A stretch of DNA of 64,000 bases from positions 30,021,138-30,085,137 of the forward strand of contig NC_134124.1 of NCBI RefSeq assembly GCF_040939455.1. Direction: 5' to 3'. The position numbers and the translations under genes were made by a program. The notes below the pieces were generated by a model. It saw nothing but the letters and a program-made list of their open reading frames with translations. It ran no database searches and was not told where the DNA came from. The stretch's first letter is position 1, and every line of letters begins with the position of its first letter. The stretch is from Microcebus murinus. Taxonomy: Eukaryota; Chordata; Mammalia; Primates; Cheirogaleidae. Of the stretch, positions 35,530 through 44,604 are shown piece by piece.

Positions 35530-36550
35530 TGCAGCTTTTAATTAAAACATTATGATGCCTTTGACAAAAACAAAAACAAACAAAAACCCAAAAAAACATT
35601 CCAAGCAGAAAGTACAGAAAATACCAGGTCTACTGTTTGAGGCAGTCTTGCTCTGATATAGGCGGTAGCTTTCTTGATCTGGATGCTGTTCATGGAGCAG
35701 TTTTAGTGATAAGGGGAAGTTGGTTGGGCTATCACCATGATCAACATAGCAGGTATAACTCAGCCTGTGTAGACTTAATTGAGTATGTTTAGAAAAGATG
35801 AAAGAGGCTGATTTACACACACATTGGAAAAACGATATACTAGTGCAAATTATTATTCTAAAGTATCTTCAGAAAAACTTGTTTAGCCATTTTTGTGTAA
35901 ACACATTTGACTATTTGGGTTCAGACTTAGATTTTTGATATGAAATAAATTATGCTTTCTATTAGCTTATTTATTTGTTTTACTGTTATTGCTTGTTTCT
36001 AAAACACATTTGTTCTTTTATCGTACAGAATATGGTACTATTTTTTCTGGCTTTAATTTATATCCTAGGAAACTAAATCACAGAGGTTCTATCAGCCAAA
36101 TCAACACAGAAACCAAAGAGGTCTTAGAACCTCTGTTTGCATTGAAGATGTGTGCACCATTGCACAGTCAGAGCAATTATATGACATCCTTCTGAAACGT
36201 CTTAAGTGTTGTTGGAAGGCATATTAGAAACTCCATCATTCTGTGGGCATGGATGCACACTGCTTTAATAAGAATACCAAACACAGTAGCATACAATAAA
36301 GGAGCGGGAAATGAATTCATTCAAGTAACTATTTTGAAAACAGCAGCTAATGATGAAAATAATACATTTTAATTTCCTAGCTGTTTTTCCAAAGTGCTTA
36401 TAAACCATCTATTAACTGTGGGAATTCTTCCACTGAAAAATCAGTTGTGGTTTTTAGACACAGGCTGAGTCAGAGTTTTAATTTATTTGCAGAAAAATTT
36501 TACCTCTTCAACTCAGATTGGGTCATTGATGACATGACATTAACAGAGAA
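35530..36550. other. No gene recognised
   Basis: Unassigned; 35563-35600 is an A/C low-complexity run. Minus-strand frame 35542-35820 has no recognisable domain. Confidence 0.45.
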
Positions 36551-36558
36551 AAATTTAA

Positions 36559-36872
36559 CCACTTCGATATGGTGCTCACCGGCCAGGAAACCTGGCCCAC
36601 AGCCGGCACCCATAGTCTGCATGGTAGTCTGTGCTGTGCATTGACCATGAATCCGTTTTGCTCTTGTGTGATGAGGAAAGCTTTAAAGCACTGAAAGCTT
36701 GTTTTACTTTACAGGCAGCTTTACTTGTAATGTAAATCAGAATAGGTAACATATACATATATGTTTTCATAACATTATTTTTAAATGTTCACAATTTTAT
36801 TTCGATAAATGAAAAATTAGAAAAGTCATATCATGGCTGTCGGCTAAAGTCGCTGTGCTGGTCCCAAAGTGG
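36559..36872. mobile_element. piggyBac-like non-autonomous element with TTAA target sites
   Basis: A 314-bp unit lies between TTAA at 36555-36558 and TTAA at 36873-36876. It starts 'ccacttcgatatgg' and ends 'ggtcccaaagtgg', so the first six bases are perfectly inverted ('ccactt'/'aagtgg'). TTAA duplication with short inverted ends is the mark of piggyBac. The left end is richer in G+C than the surroundings and has a small hairpin ('ccaggaaacctgg' at about 36583-36595). No transposase frame is present. Lemur genomes are known to hold recent piggyBac derivatives; assignment to such a family is inference. Confidence 0.65.
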
Positions 36873-37059
36873 TTAAACAATTATTTCTTTTCCTGTATGT
36901 CACCCCTCTAATATATACATCATACATTTTAACCCTGTATTTATTGAGTAAAACAATGTACAAGATATTACATCAGGAATATATGAGTCATGGAGACTTC
37001 AATTGTATCCTGCAATGTAGGCTATATAAAACACTTACACAAATAATTATAACATAATA

Positions 37060-37275
37060 ATAATGAGGACACTGATGATACGAACATTTATGGGGCATTT
37101 ATTGTGTGCTAAATACCATGTGAAGCATTTTATTTTCACTCTCTCTAATCCTTAGAAGATGGTTTCAAGGTAGTTGCTATTATTTCTGGAGAAGTAGAAG
37201 CCCAGAGAGGCTAAGTAGCTTGCCCACAGAGCTAATAAGTAGCAAGCTCAGGATTTGAACGGTTTGTCAGACTCC
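37060..37275 (-). repeat. MIR SINE
   Basis: 'gggcatttattgtgtgctaa', 'ataccatgtgaagcatttta', 'aagcccagagaggctaagta', 'gcttgcccacagagctaata', 'caggatttgaacggtttgtc' on the MIR complement. Confidence 0.9.
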
Positions 37276-37571
37276 AAAGAAAATAAGTGTTATGTTATGA
37301 TGACTTTTCCCTGAGTGTTCAACAGGACGTTATGAGGTCAAATCAGTTTGGGAACATTGGGTAAAACAAAGTTAAATAGATTTATTAACTGAAGGGTTTT
37401 TCAGAGCCTTTAATATGCTAATATGCAAAGTAGAACTCCAAGAAAATAATATAATATAAATGTTGACCATGCATATTTAATTGCTGAAGCCCACATCTAC
37501 CACCATTTCCCCCTACCCCCCCCACATACACACACACAAAGTATAGCATAAGAATATTTTATTTGGAATAC

Positions 37572-37790
37572 ATATTATTTGGAATAAAAAATTCATTAGG
37601 TCATACCTTATAAAATTGCTTATAATTTGACCATGTTTACTTACATATTTATTTTTTTTATTTTGACATGTAAAAATTTCATATGGTTTAACCTAATGAT
37701 ATAAATGACTCACAGGTGTGGTTCAAAGAAGGCTGAGTAACATAAATTTGAAATCTAGTTATATTCTCTGCAATTATTTGAGGATCAAAT
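37572..37790. repeat. Direct duplication, copy 1
   Basis: This segment and the one at 38862-39075 align over their whole length with small gaps, roughly 80 to 85 percent identical by eye. Both contain 'ttattttgacatgtaaaaat' followed by 'ttcatatg', and then 'gttcaaag' and 'ggctgagtaa'. I do not recognise it as a known transposon. Confidence 0.85.
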
Positions 37791-37794
37791 AGTA

Positions 37795-38176
37795 GATACA
37801 ATATTGACAGGCCACTCCACCTAATGTTTTAATGTATTACAAGGAGAGGGGGAGTATATAAAACATTAGGAAGATAAAATAGAAAGGATCTAATGGAAAG
37901 AATGGGGGAAAGTTACAATATTTATTTTCAACTATATCCTGGGAAAAAATGGAAATTTAAAAGGACAAAAGAAAAAGAGTATGGAACTAAGAGGAAAGGT
38001 GAATTTTCAAAATAAACATAGAAGTAATCAAAAAGTGATACAATTACAAGAATAGAAAATTCTAGACAGCACTGTAATGACAGAAGAGCAAAGTATAGAG
38101 ACCACCTCAGCTGGGAGTGGGAGGATCCAAGAGAAGTGAGACAAAAGAGAAAGGGGTACCACAGCTTGGGTCATTG

Positions 38177-38217
<41 letters not shown>

Positions 38218-38855
38218 GGGGAAGGTATTGAGAATGTATACACAGCGATAATTGTTGTAGACATGGCAAGGGTCAGGATGACGCTGAGGGGAAAAACCAT
38301 CAAATCTGTCAATTAAAGAATCCTCAGTGAACCTTGAGAGAATGTTTTCCTTTGAGCGATGAGGGCTGAAACCTAATTCGGTGGGGTTAAGAAAAGTGAA
38401 GTCAGAGAAAGTAGAATATTCTTTTTTTTTTTCACCCTTAAGGTGTCTGATAGTTCAGTAAGCAGTGGAAGTGTCGAGGGCAGCTTCACTTAAGAAAGGA
38501 AACCTGGAATAGGTTTGAAGGCAAAAAGCAAAGACATAATCAAGTGGTGAAGGTGGATATGAAGGATAATTATAAAACAACCTTGCAGCTGAGACAGTAC
38601 GGCTTGAGAAACAACACATGGGTAGGTCTTGTTGGATTTGAGCCTGGTGGGACTGCACTGAGATTAGAGAAAAAGTGAATATTAGAAAAAAAGTAAAGAA
38701 ATTCTAAAGAAGTAAGAAGAAAAATTGACTGAATTCCTCTTTTGTGACCACCTAACTTATCCAGTGAAATAGAAATAAAATAACTTATTCAAGGCAAGAA
38801 GGAAATAGATGTGAGGCTGTTAATTTGAGAGTGTTGAAAAGATTTTGAAACTCTA
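37795..38855. other. No gene recognised; spacer between the two duplicated copies
   Basis: Purine-rich unassigned DNA with a 35-bp A-run at 38177-38211. The word 'agagaaagggg' occurs on both sides of the A-run (about 38147 and 38212), which could be a slip duplication or the target duplication of a very short retroposed tail. Minus-strand frames here owe their Phe runs to the A-run. Confidence 0.45.
38177..38211. repeat. Poly-A, 35 bp
   Basis: Thirty-five uninterrupted A bases, preceded by 'tcattg' and followed by 'gagaaagggg'. No retroposon body is recognised to its left. Confidence 0.95.
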
Positions 38856-38861
38856 CTGGAA

Positions 38862-39075
38862 ATATTATTTAGAATAAAATATTAGTTAGGTCAAACCTTA
38901 TAAAATTTCTTGCAATTTTATCACTTTTACTTACATATGTATATTTTTTATTTTGACATGTAAAAATTTCATATGATTTAATGATATAAACAACTGACAG
39001 GTGGGGTTCAAAGGAGGCTGAGTAATGTAAATTTGAAGTATCTGTATAGTCTCTGAAATCTTTGGGGATCAGATC
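38862..39075. repeat. Direct duplication, copy 2
   Basis: Second copy of the segment at 37572-37790, offset by about 1290 bp, same orientation. It has 'taaaaatttcatatgattta' where copy 1 has 'taaaaatttcatatggttta', and an 'acctaatgat' to 'aatgat' deletion. Confidence 0.85.
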
Positions 39076-39079
39076 AAAC

Positions 39080-39278
39080 AGTGGAAAAAGGAAGACAGAA
39101 GAGACGAGGGAATAAGCATGAAAACAGGACAAATGGAAATATTAAGTGGTAAACAATCTTTGGTAATGAATATCTTCAATTGGTCAGCTAATAATGACGT
39201 ATTGGAAGCCAGAGAGGGTTGGTTTGAGAGAATAGGACATGCATGAAGAAAGGAGGCTTGAAGAAAAGAGGTAAATTT
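39080..39278. other. No gene recognised
   Basis: Purine-rich flank between the duplication and the L1; nothing recognised. Confidence 0.45.
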
Positions 39279-39657
39279 AAAATAAATTTTTTTCTTTTTA
39301 TTTCAGCATATTACAGGGATAAAAATATTTAGGTTACATATACTGCCTTTGCCCCACCCAAGTCAGAGCTTCAAGCATGTCCATCCCCCAGACAGTGCAC
39401 ACCGCACCCATTAGGTGTGAATATACCCATCCCCTCCTTCCCCCTCCTGTCTGCCCAACACCTGATGAATGTTACTACTATATGTGCACTTAAGTGTTGG
39501 TCAGATAAGTAAGTTAATACCAGTTTGATGGTGAGTTATATACGGTGCTTGTTTTTCCATTCTTGCGCTACTTCACTTAGTAGAATGGGCTCCAGCTCTA
39601 TCCAGAGTAACACAAGAGTTGCTAGATCACCATTGTTTTCTGTGCCTGAATAGAACT

Positions 39658-39661
39658 CTAT

Positions 39662-39713
<52 letters not shown>

Positions 39714-39924
39714 ACATTTTATTAATCCACTCATGTATCGATGGCCACTTGGGGTGTTTCCACATCTTTGCAATTGTGAATTGTGCTGCTATAAACATTC
39801 TAGTGCAGATGTCTTTTTTATAGAATGTTTTTTGTTTGTTTGGGTAGATGCCCAGTAATGGGATTGCTGGATCAAATGGTAGTTCTACTAGTAGTTCTTT
39901 GAAGTATCTCCACATTACATACAT
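39658..39924 (-). pseudogene. L1 ORF2 C-terminal fragment with expanded TA repeat
   Basis: The minus-strand frame reads ELPFDPAIPLLGIYPNKQKT, then TRMFIAAQFTIAKMWKHPKW, then WINKMWYIYIYI. The normal WYMYTMEYY region has been replaced by an IY run encoded by the TA repeat at 39664-39711. It belongs to the L1 at 39288-40205. Upstream ORF2 sense text lies inverted at 40206-40770, so no complete reverse transcriptase exists. Confidence 0.85.
39664..39711. repeat. (TA)24 microsatellite within L1 ORF2
   Basis: Forty-eight bases of perfect TA alternation, followed by 'ccacatttt'. It sits where ordinary L1 copies have only 'gtatatgtatacc', as in the copy at 24706-24720, so it grew in place. Confidence 0.95.
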
Positions 39925-39961
39925 ATAAACTTATATACATTACTTATTACTCTATATTACA

Positions 39962-39991
39962 TATAAAGTAATATTTCCATATTACTTTATA
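39962..39991. repeat. Perfect 13-bp hairpin with 4-nt loop in an AT-rich insertion within L1
   Basis: The stem 'tataaagtaatat' (39962-39974), loop 'ttcc' and stem 'atattactttata' (39979-39991) are perfectly complementary. The hairpin is in a roughly 70-bp AT-rich stretch (about 39915-39985) that interrupts the L1 text between 'tatctccacattac' and 'acagaggttgtactag', where L1 copies are normally continuous. Confidence 0.85.
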
Positions 39992-40205
39992 CAGAGGTTG
40001 TACTAGTTTGCAGTCCCACCAGCACTGTATGAATGTTCCTATCTCTCTGTATCCATGCCAACATTTATTGTTTTGGGACTTTTTGATAAAGGCCATTCTC
40101 ACTGGAGTTAAGTGCTATCTCATTGTGGTTTTGATTTGCTTTTCCCTGATGATTAGAGATGTTGAGCTTTTTCCCCTGTGTTTATTGGCCATCAGTCTGT
40201 CTTCT

Positions 40206-40770
40206 TACTGGCACGAGAACAGAGAGATGAACCAATGGAACAGTACCGAGAACCCAGATATAAAACCATCCTCATATAGCCATCTAATTTTTGACAAAGC
40301 AGACAAAAACATACACTGGAGAAAAGAATTCTTATTCAATAAGTGGTTCTGGGAAAATTGGATAGCCACATGTAGAAGACTGAAATAGGATATGCACCTC
40401 TCACCTCTCACAAAAATCAACTCACAATGGAACGAAACTATAAGAATTCTAAAAGAAAATCTTGAAAAACTCTTACAGACATTGGCCTAGGAAAAGAATT
40501 TATGATGAAGATCCCAAAGGCAATCACAGCAACAACAAAAATAAATAAATGGGACCGATCCAATTTAAAAACTTCTGCACAGCCAAGGAAACTATCATGA
40601 AAGCAAACAGACAACCTATGGAATGGGAGAAAATATTCTCCTGCTACACATTCAATAAGGGGCTGATGATTAGAACGTATCTAGAACTCAGGAAAATCAC
40701 CAAAAAAAAAAAATAAATAAATCAAACAACCCTATCCAGAAATGGGCAAAGGATATGAACAAAAACATAA
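40206..40770 (+). mobile_element. Young L1, inverted 5' portion
   Basis: Plus-strand ORF2 text: [45 protein letters not shown], then in other frames text for QPMEWEKIFSCYTFNKG and WAKDMN. In L1 sense order this piece comes directly before the minus-strand portion at 39288-40205, so the two halves are one insertion whose 5' side was inverted. Frame shifts and stops make it inactive. Confidence 0.9.
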
Positions 40771-40809
40771 TGGTACGACATTTGTGGTTTCCTGGGCAAA
40801 ATAAATCAC

Positions 40810-41350
40810 TGTCCATGGTTCTGAAACATCAGTGAGCATTCAGATTTGGTTGCTCTTCCCTAGGCCATGGAGATGGGTACCCAAACTTGGATTAGGGAAA
40901 GGAAGAAGGTAAAGGTGAAATAAAGAGAGACAGCAGATTGAAGTAAATAAAGAAGATTAAAGAAATAGTCAAAGGCTACTATTGTAAATACAGATACTAA
41001 GGAATTTTTAGGGAAAAGAGAAGAGAGCCATATCACCTCATCTTCAAACAATCAATATTACTAGGCATGAAACCTGCTAAGTGGGAACAGATGAGTAGCA
41101 TATACCTTCCTGAAATCACTCTCCTAGCTGCCCCTTCCACACTACTCTTAAACTGTAGTTAAGATTCTGAGACCAGATGGAGACCTTGGTGTTGGTTCCT
41201 GAAAGAGAAAGGAATTGGAGCTATTCCTTAATTCTTAGCAATTAAGAATTTTGAGAGGGTGTGAGGCCAACGTGTTAGAAGGATAATACTAATGGATTTT
41301 TAATTCTTAGAAAAAAACTTGCCATACACCTAAGAAAGGTGTATGCTGCC
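40810..41350. other. No gene recognised
   Basis: Unassigned DNA between the L1 and the Alu. No repeat recognised. Confidence 0.45.
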
Positions 41351-41353
41351 CTC

Positions 41354-41399
41354 CTCCTCCTCCTCCTTCTTCTGTTTTTTGTTGTTGTTGTTGTTGTTG
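41354..41399. repeat. Compound (CTC)n/(CTT)n and (TTG)n microsatellite at the Alu tail
   Basis: 'ctcctcctcctcctcc' then 'ttcttc', 'tgtttttt' and 'gttgttgttgttgttgttg' directly precede 'agacagtctcactctg' of the minus-strand Alu. It probably grew from the Alu A-tail. Confidence 0.85.
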
Positions 41400-41655
41400 A
41401 GACAGTCTCACTCTGTTGCTCTGAGTAGAATGAAGGTGTCAGCCTAGCTGACAGCAACCTCGAACTCCTTGGCTGAAATGATCCTCCTGCCTCAGCCTCC
41501 CGAGTAGCCACGATGCCTGGCTAAGTTTTCTCTTTTTAGTAGAAATGGGGTCTCACTCTTGCTCAGGCTGGTCTCAAACTCCTGAACTCAAGCGGTCCTC
41601 CCCTCTGCCTCCCAGAGTGCTAGGATTATAAGAATGAGCCACTGCACCCAGCCTC
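41400..41655 (-). repeat. Dimeric Alu, minus strand
   Basis: 'agacagtctcactctgttgc', 'ctcctgcctcagcctcccga', 'gtagaaatggggtctcactc', 'ttgctcaggctggtctcaaa', 'cccagagtgctaggattata', ending 'gcacccagcc'. The middle is shortened compared with the Alus at 33034 and 58986 ('ctaagttttctctttttagt'), so it may be an older type. The minus frame at 41275-41511 is inside it and is not a gene. Confidence 0.9.
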
Positions 41656-41844
41656 TGACCTTCCTTTGTCTCATGAAACAAGCAAGAGAAATGAGAAAAG
41701 TAAGGTTCCAGCAATGATTCCAAATAAAATTATATTAGAGAAAGTTTGATTTCACTAAAGTGAGAATATGAAAGGAGTCGATTTTTTAAGAGGTAGACAA
41801 TGTAGTGACATATGCACAAGGGTCAATAAGAAATGGGTCAGTAT

Positions 41845-42010
41845 TAGAAATTTAGTAGATGAAAACAGCACATTTATTGTCTCACAGTTGTGTAGAAGTC
41901 AGAACTGTCAATGTAACCTGACATAGTCACAGTTTCCAAGGATTAGGACACAGGCATTTTGGGGAAGTTAAAACACAGGCATATTTGAAACCCGATAGTA
42001 TTCTTCCTGC
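41845..42010 (-). mobile_element. MaLR LTR fragment, minus strand, internally deleted
   Basis: 'gcacatttattgtctcacag', 'ttgtgtagaagtcagaactg', then directly 'aggacacaggcattttgggg' matches the two ends of an MLT1-like complement with the middle missing. Confidence 0.5.
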
Positions 42011-42056
42011 CACAGATTAGGCAGAAAGACATGCTCAAATCCTACTTCACTTCCTG

Positions 42057-42254
42057 CAGGGGTCCTCAAATTATGGCCCATGGGCCACATGCAGCCTGCC
42101 AGGTGTTTTTGCAGCCACTGTCTGTCCTGCTTAGCAGACTCATCCCAGGCCCACAGTGCGCATGTGTGGAATGTGCGCCGCACTCTCCAACGGCCCTCCA
42201 ATGGTCTTAGAGACAGTGAACTGTCCCCCTGTTTAAAAACTTTGAGGACCCCTG
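42057..42254. mobile_element. hAT-type MITE, 198 bp, with perfect 14-bp terminal inverted repeats
   Basis: The left end 'caggggtcctcaaa' and the right end 'tttgaggacccctg' are exact complements over 14 bp. The interior includes 'ttatggcccatgggccacat' and 'gtgcgcatgtgtggaatgtg'. The C-A-G start and size fit a non-autonomous hAT. The flanking 8-mers ('acttcctg' and 'ctatggga') do not match, so no target duplication is seen. No transposase. Confidence 0.8.
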
Positions 42255-42299
42255 CTATGGGAAGCCTTTCATGATTCTGCCCTGCAGGTATTCTGCTCT

Positions 42300-42390
42300 T
42301 TTATGAAAATAAAATGAGAACATGCATGTAAAATGCTTAGGAGAGTGTGTGGCACATGGTAAACTAATGAATGTTTCTAACTTTCTACAT
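42300..42390 (+). repeat. MIR SINE 3' fragment
   Basis: 'aaaatgagaacatgcatgta', 'aaatgcttaggagagtgtgt', 'ggcacatggtaaactaatga' match the MIR 3' part. Confidence 0.7.
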
Positions 42391-42574
42391 TATGCAAGGA
42401 GAGAATGATTTTATTTTATTGACCCAAAGCCCATGCATGCAGACATTATAAGCTTCCAACAAGGTTAGATGTTAAATAGAAGAAATAGTTTATTGATGTG
42501 CTAGCTTTAAATCTTTCCTAATAAAAGATTTTTTAAAGTACTAGGTTTATGGAGGGATGATTAAATTCAATTTT

Positions 42575-42690
42575 TATCAGATATTTATTGAGCATCTACA
42601 CTGTACCTGGTTTTGTCATAGGTGCTGGGGAAAATGATAATAAACAAGACAGACAAATTTCAGGTTTTTATGGAACATGCATTGTGGTTT
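42575..42690 (-). repeat. L2 LINE fragment
   Basis: 'tcagatatttattgagcatc', 'tacactgtacctggttttgt', 'ataggtgctggggaaaatga', 'taataaacaagacagacaaa' on the L2 complement. Confidence 0.8.
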
Positions 42691-42784
42691 ATTTGTGTTT
42701 TTATTTTTGAGGGGGGTAAGTTGGGGTATACAGCAAAACAAGTAATAAAGCTCATGCTTCTTGGGTTAAGAGGCAGGGTAGCAA

Positions 42785-43275
42785 GTAGAATAATGCCCAT
42801 CCAACCCTCTCAAGGATCTCCACATTCTAATCCCCAGAATGTGTGAATATGTTTCTTTATGGCAAAAGGAAATCTACAGATATGCTTAAGATAAGGACTT
42901 TGAGATGAGGATATTGGTAGGGTGCAGTGCCGGGGCAATCTAATTACATGGTCCTCAAGAGTGGAGGGAAGCAGAAGAGGAAGTTGAAGTCATAGAATGC
43001 GAAAAGGGCTCAACTCACTGTTGCTGTTTTTGAAGATGGAAGAAGGTAACCATGAGCCAAAGAATGTGGGCAGTCTTTAGGAGCTAGAAAAGGGGAGGAA
43101 ATGGATTCTCCCTGGCATCTTCAGAATGGAATGCTGCCCTGCTGATACCATGACTTTAGCCTGTGTCAGAATTTTGACCTTTAGAACTGTCAGATACTGA
43201 ATAAAACTGCATCATTTAGAGCCACCAAGTTTGTGGTAATTTGTCATAGCAGCAATAAACAACTAATAAAGACAG
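42785..43275 (+). mobile_element. MLT1 LTR (MLT1D-like)
   Basis: 'tagaataatgcccatccaac', 'cacattctaatccccagaat', 'gtgtgaatatgtttctttat', 'ttgagatgaggatattggta', 'gtgcagtgccggggcaatct'-type middle, then 'ctgctgataccatgacttta', 'acctttagaactgtcagata', and the end 'agcaataaacaactaataaa'. Nearly full length. Confidence 0.85.
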
Positions 43276-43384
43276 TGAGAGGAGTGACAAAGATCATTCC
43301 TGACAATCATCTTCCCTAACACAATTTATATACCTAAAAACACCTTTTTCTTCTGAAAGAATTAGGAATTTTTTGGTCATAAGT

Positions 43385-43890
43385 TAACAACCAACTTAGC
43401 TAGAGAAAACAGGAATTAGTTTATTAAAAGGATACAGGGTTATCTCACAAAATCCAAGGACAGCAATGTAGCCAATTCCCTAAAACAGGTAGGTACAAAG
43501 GCAAGAGTAGGAAGATGGTCTATACTTTTTCTCTCTGCATATTCTTTCTGCTCCTCTGTAAATATCTCTCCAGACTAGCTCCTTTTAGTCTCTTCATTTT
43601 AAACAACTGAATATAGTTGTTGACATATCTCAAAGTTACATGCTACATGTCCAGGCATTCAAACGTAGACTCTCAATTGAAATGCCTCTCTCTATCTCTC
43701 TAAACTGTCCTCCACTATCCTCATTTTGGGGAATGAAATCTTATTGTTCCAGCTTGGGTCAACATGCCCTTTCCTAGACCTATCATATATGGCCAAGAGC
43801 AGCTCATGCTTGACATAAAATGACTTCTCAGGGAAAGAAAGATCGTTATAAACTGGACAGACAACTCAATGTTTATTCTACCATGTTTAT
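43385..43890 (-). mobile_element. Possible ancient LTR-like repeat, minus strand (22345 family)
   Basis: 'caacttagctagagaaaaca', 'ggaattagtttattaaaagg', a long pyrimidine-rich 'ctctctctatctctctaaac' section and 'agcttgggtcaacatgccct' show the same layout as the repeat at 22345-22870. The match is weak. Confidence 0.35.
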
Positions 43891-44004
43891 TACACAAATG
43901 GGAAGATAGTTTTAGGAAAATATATCATTCTATTTCGCCAATGTTATTCAATGTCTGTTCAGGACAAAGAATTGTGTGAGGTAATGAGCAAGGCACAAAG
44001 GGAA

Positions 44005-44600
44005 GCAAGAAACATTTACTAAACACCTATTTTTATGCCAAGAATTCTGCTCAACACTTGGGTCATAAAGAGATAGAAAACAGCATGCTTAGGGAATGGA
44101 GAAGAGAACACAATTTAGATTGTTACGTGATGTGTGCTGAATGGAACATACGTGCGAAGTACTCCTACAGCACAGACAACGAAATGTTAGATCCTGCTTA
44201 GGTAGATGAGGTGGGGTGAGATAGGGGCCTATTTCCAGAAAAGATAATTGGAACTTCCAGGTGACCAAAGGAAGAAAATGCACCTCAGGCAGAAGAGCAT
44301 CTACAAACCTGTTACAAATCTGTTATGAAAATCAGTGAAGTCTGGCAGGACCGAGTGAGTAGTTCAGGGTGACAGGACTTGCAGGGAGAGAAGATGCCAG
44401 CTATTCAAGGCTCACAATCTAGCAGTGGAGAGGGGATGGGGAAGAAATAATTATGACAAAGTCTGAATAAATCAGTGAAATAATAAGAGTTTTGGAGGTA
44501 AGCTTGGGGATCGAGGTCAAGTTCAAACCCAATTGGGAAGACTAGAAATGTTCCTAGGATAAGCTGGCTTTTAAACAGTTTCATAAATAGTCTGTGGTTG
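44005..44600 (-). repeat. L2 LINE, 3' region
   Basis: 'gaaacatttactaaacacct' (start of the L2 complement), 'tgccaagaattctgctcaac', then degenerated text, with 'caaggctcacaatctagcag' and 'tggagaggggatggggaaga' around 44407-44445, the latter possibly a second L2 piece. Confidence 0.6.
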
Positions 44601-44604
44601 ACCG

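Larger units (their letters stand above)
39288..40205 (-). mobile_element. Young L1, 3' portion of a 5'-inverted insertion
   Basis: The complement runs from L1 ORF2 through the 3' UTR and a short A-tail (T-rich at 39287-39294). Marks include 'atttcagcatattacaggga' in the 3' UTR, 'cacctgatgaatgttactac', and ORF2 text for ELPFDPAIPLLGIYP. It adjoins the plus-strand ORF2 piece at 40206-40770 head to head. The 9-bp word 'aaaataaat' at 39279-39287 and 40798-40806 may be the target duplication, although it is AT-rich and therefore weak evidence. Confidence 0.9.

Noticed and set aside
38028..38312. 94-codon minus-strand frame with a poly-Phe segment
   Set aside because: The Phe run is the complement of the 35-bp poly-A; composition artefact.
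40008..40388. 126-codon plus-strand frame that looks like one protein
   Set aside because: Its first half is antisense to one L1 arm and its second half is sense ORF2 of the other arm; the frame crosses the inversion junction by chance.
41275..41511. 78-codon minus-strand frame with MATREAEAGGSFQPRSS
   Set aside because: This is the common sense-strand Alu frame plus its microsatellite tail.
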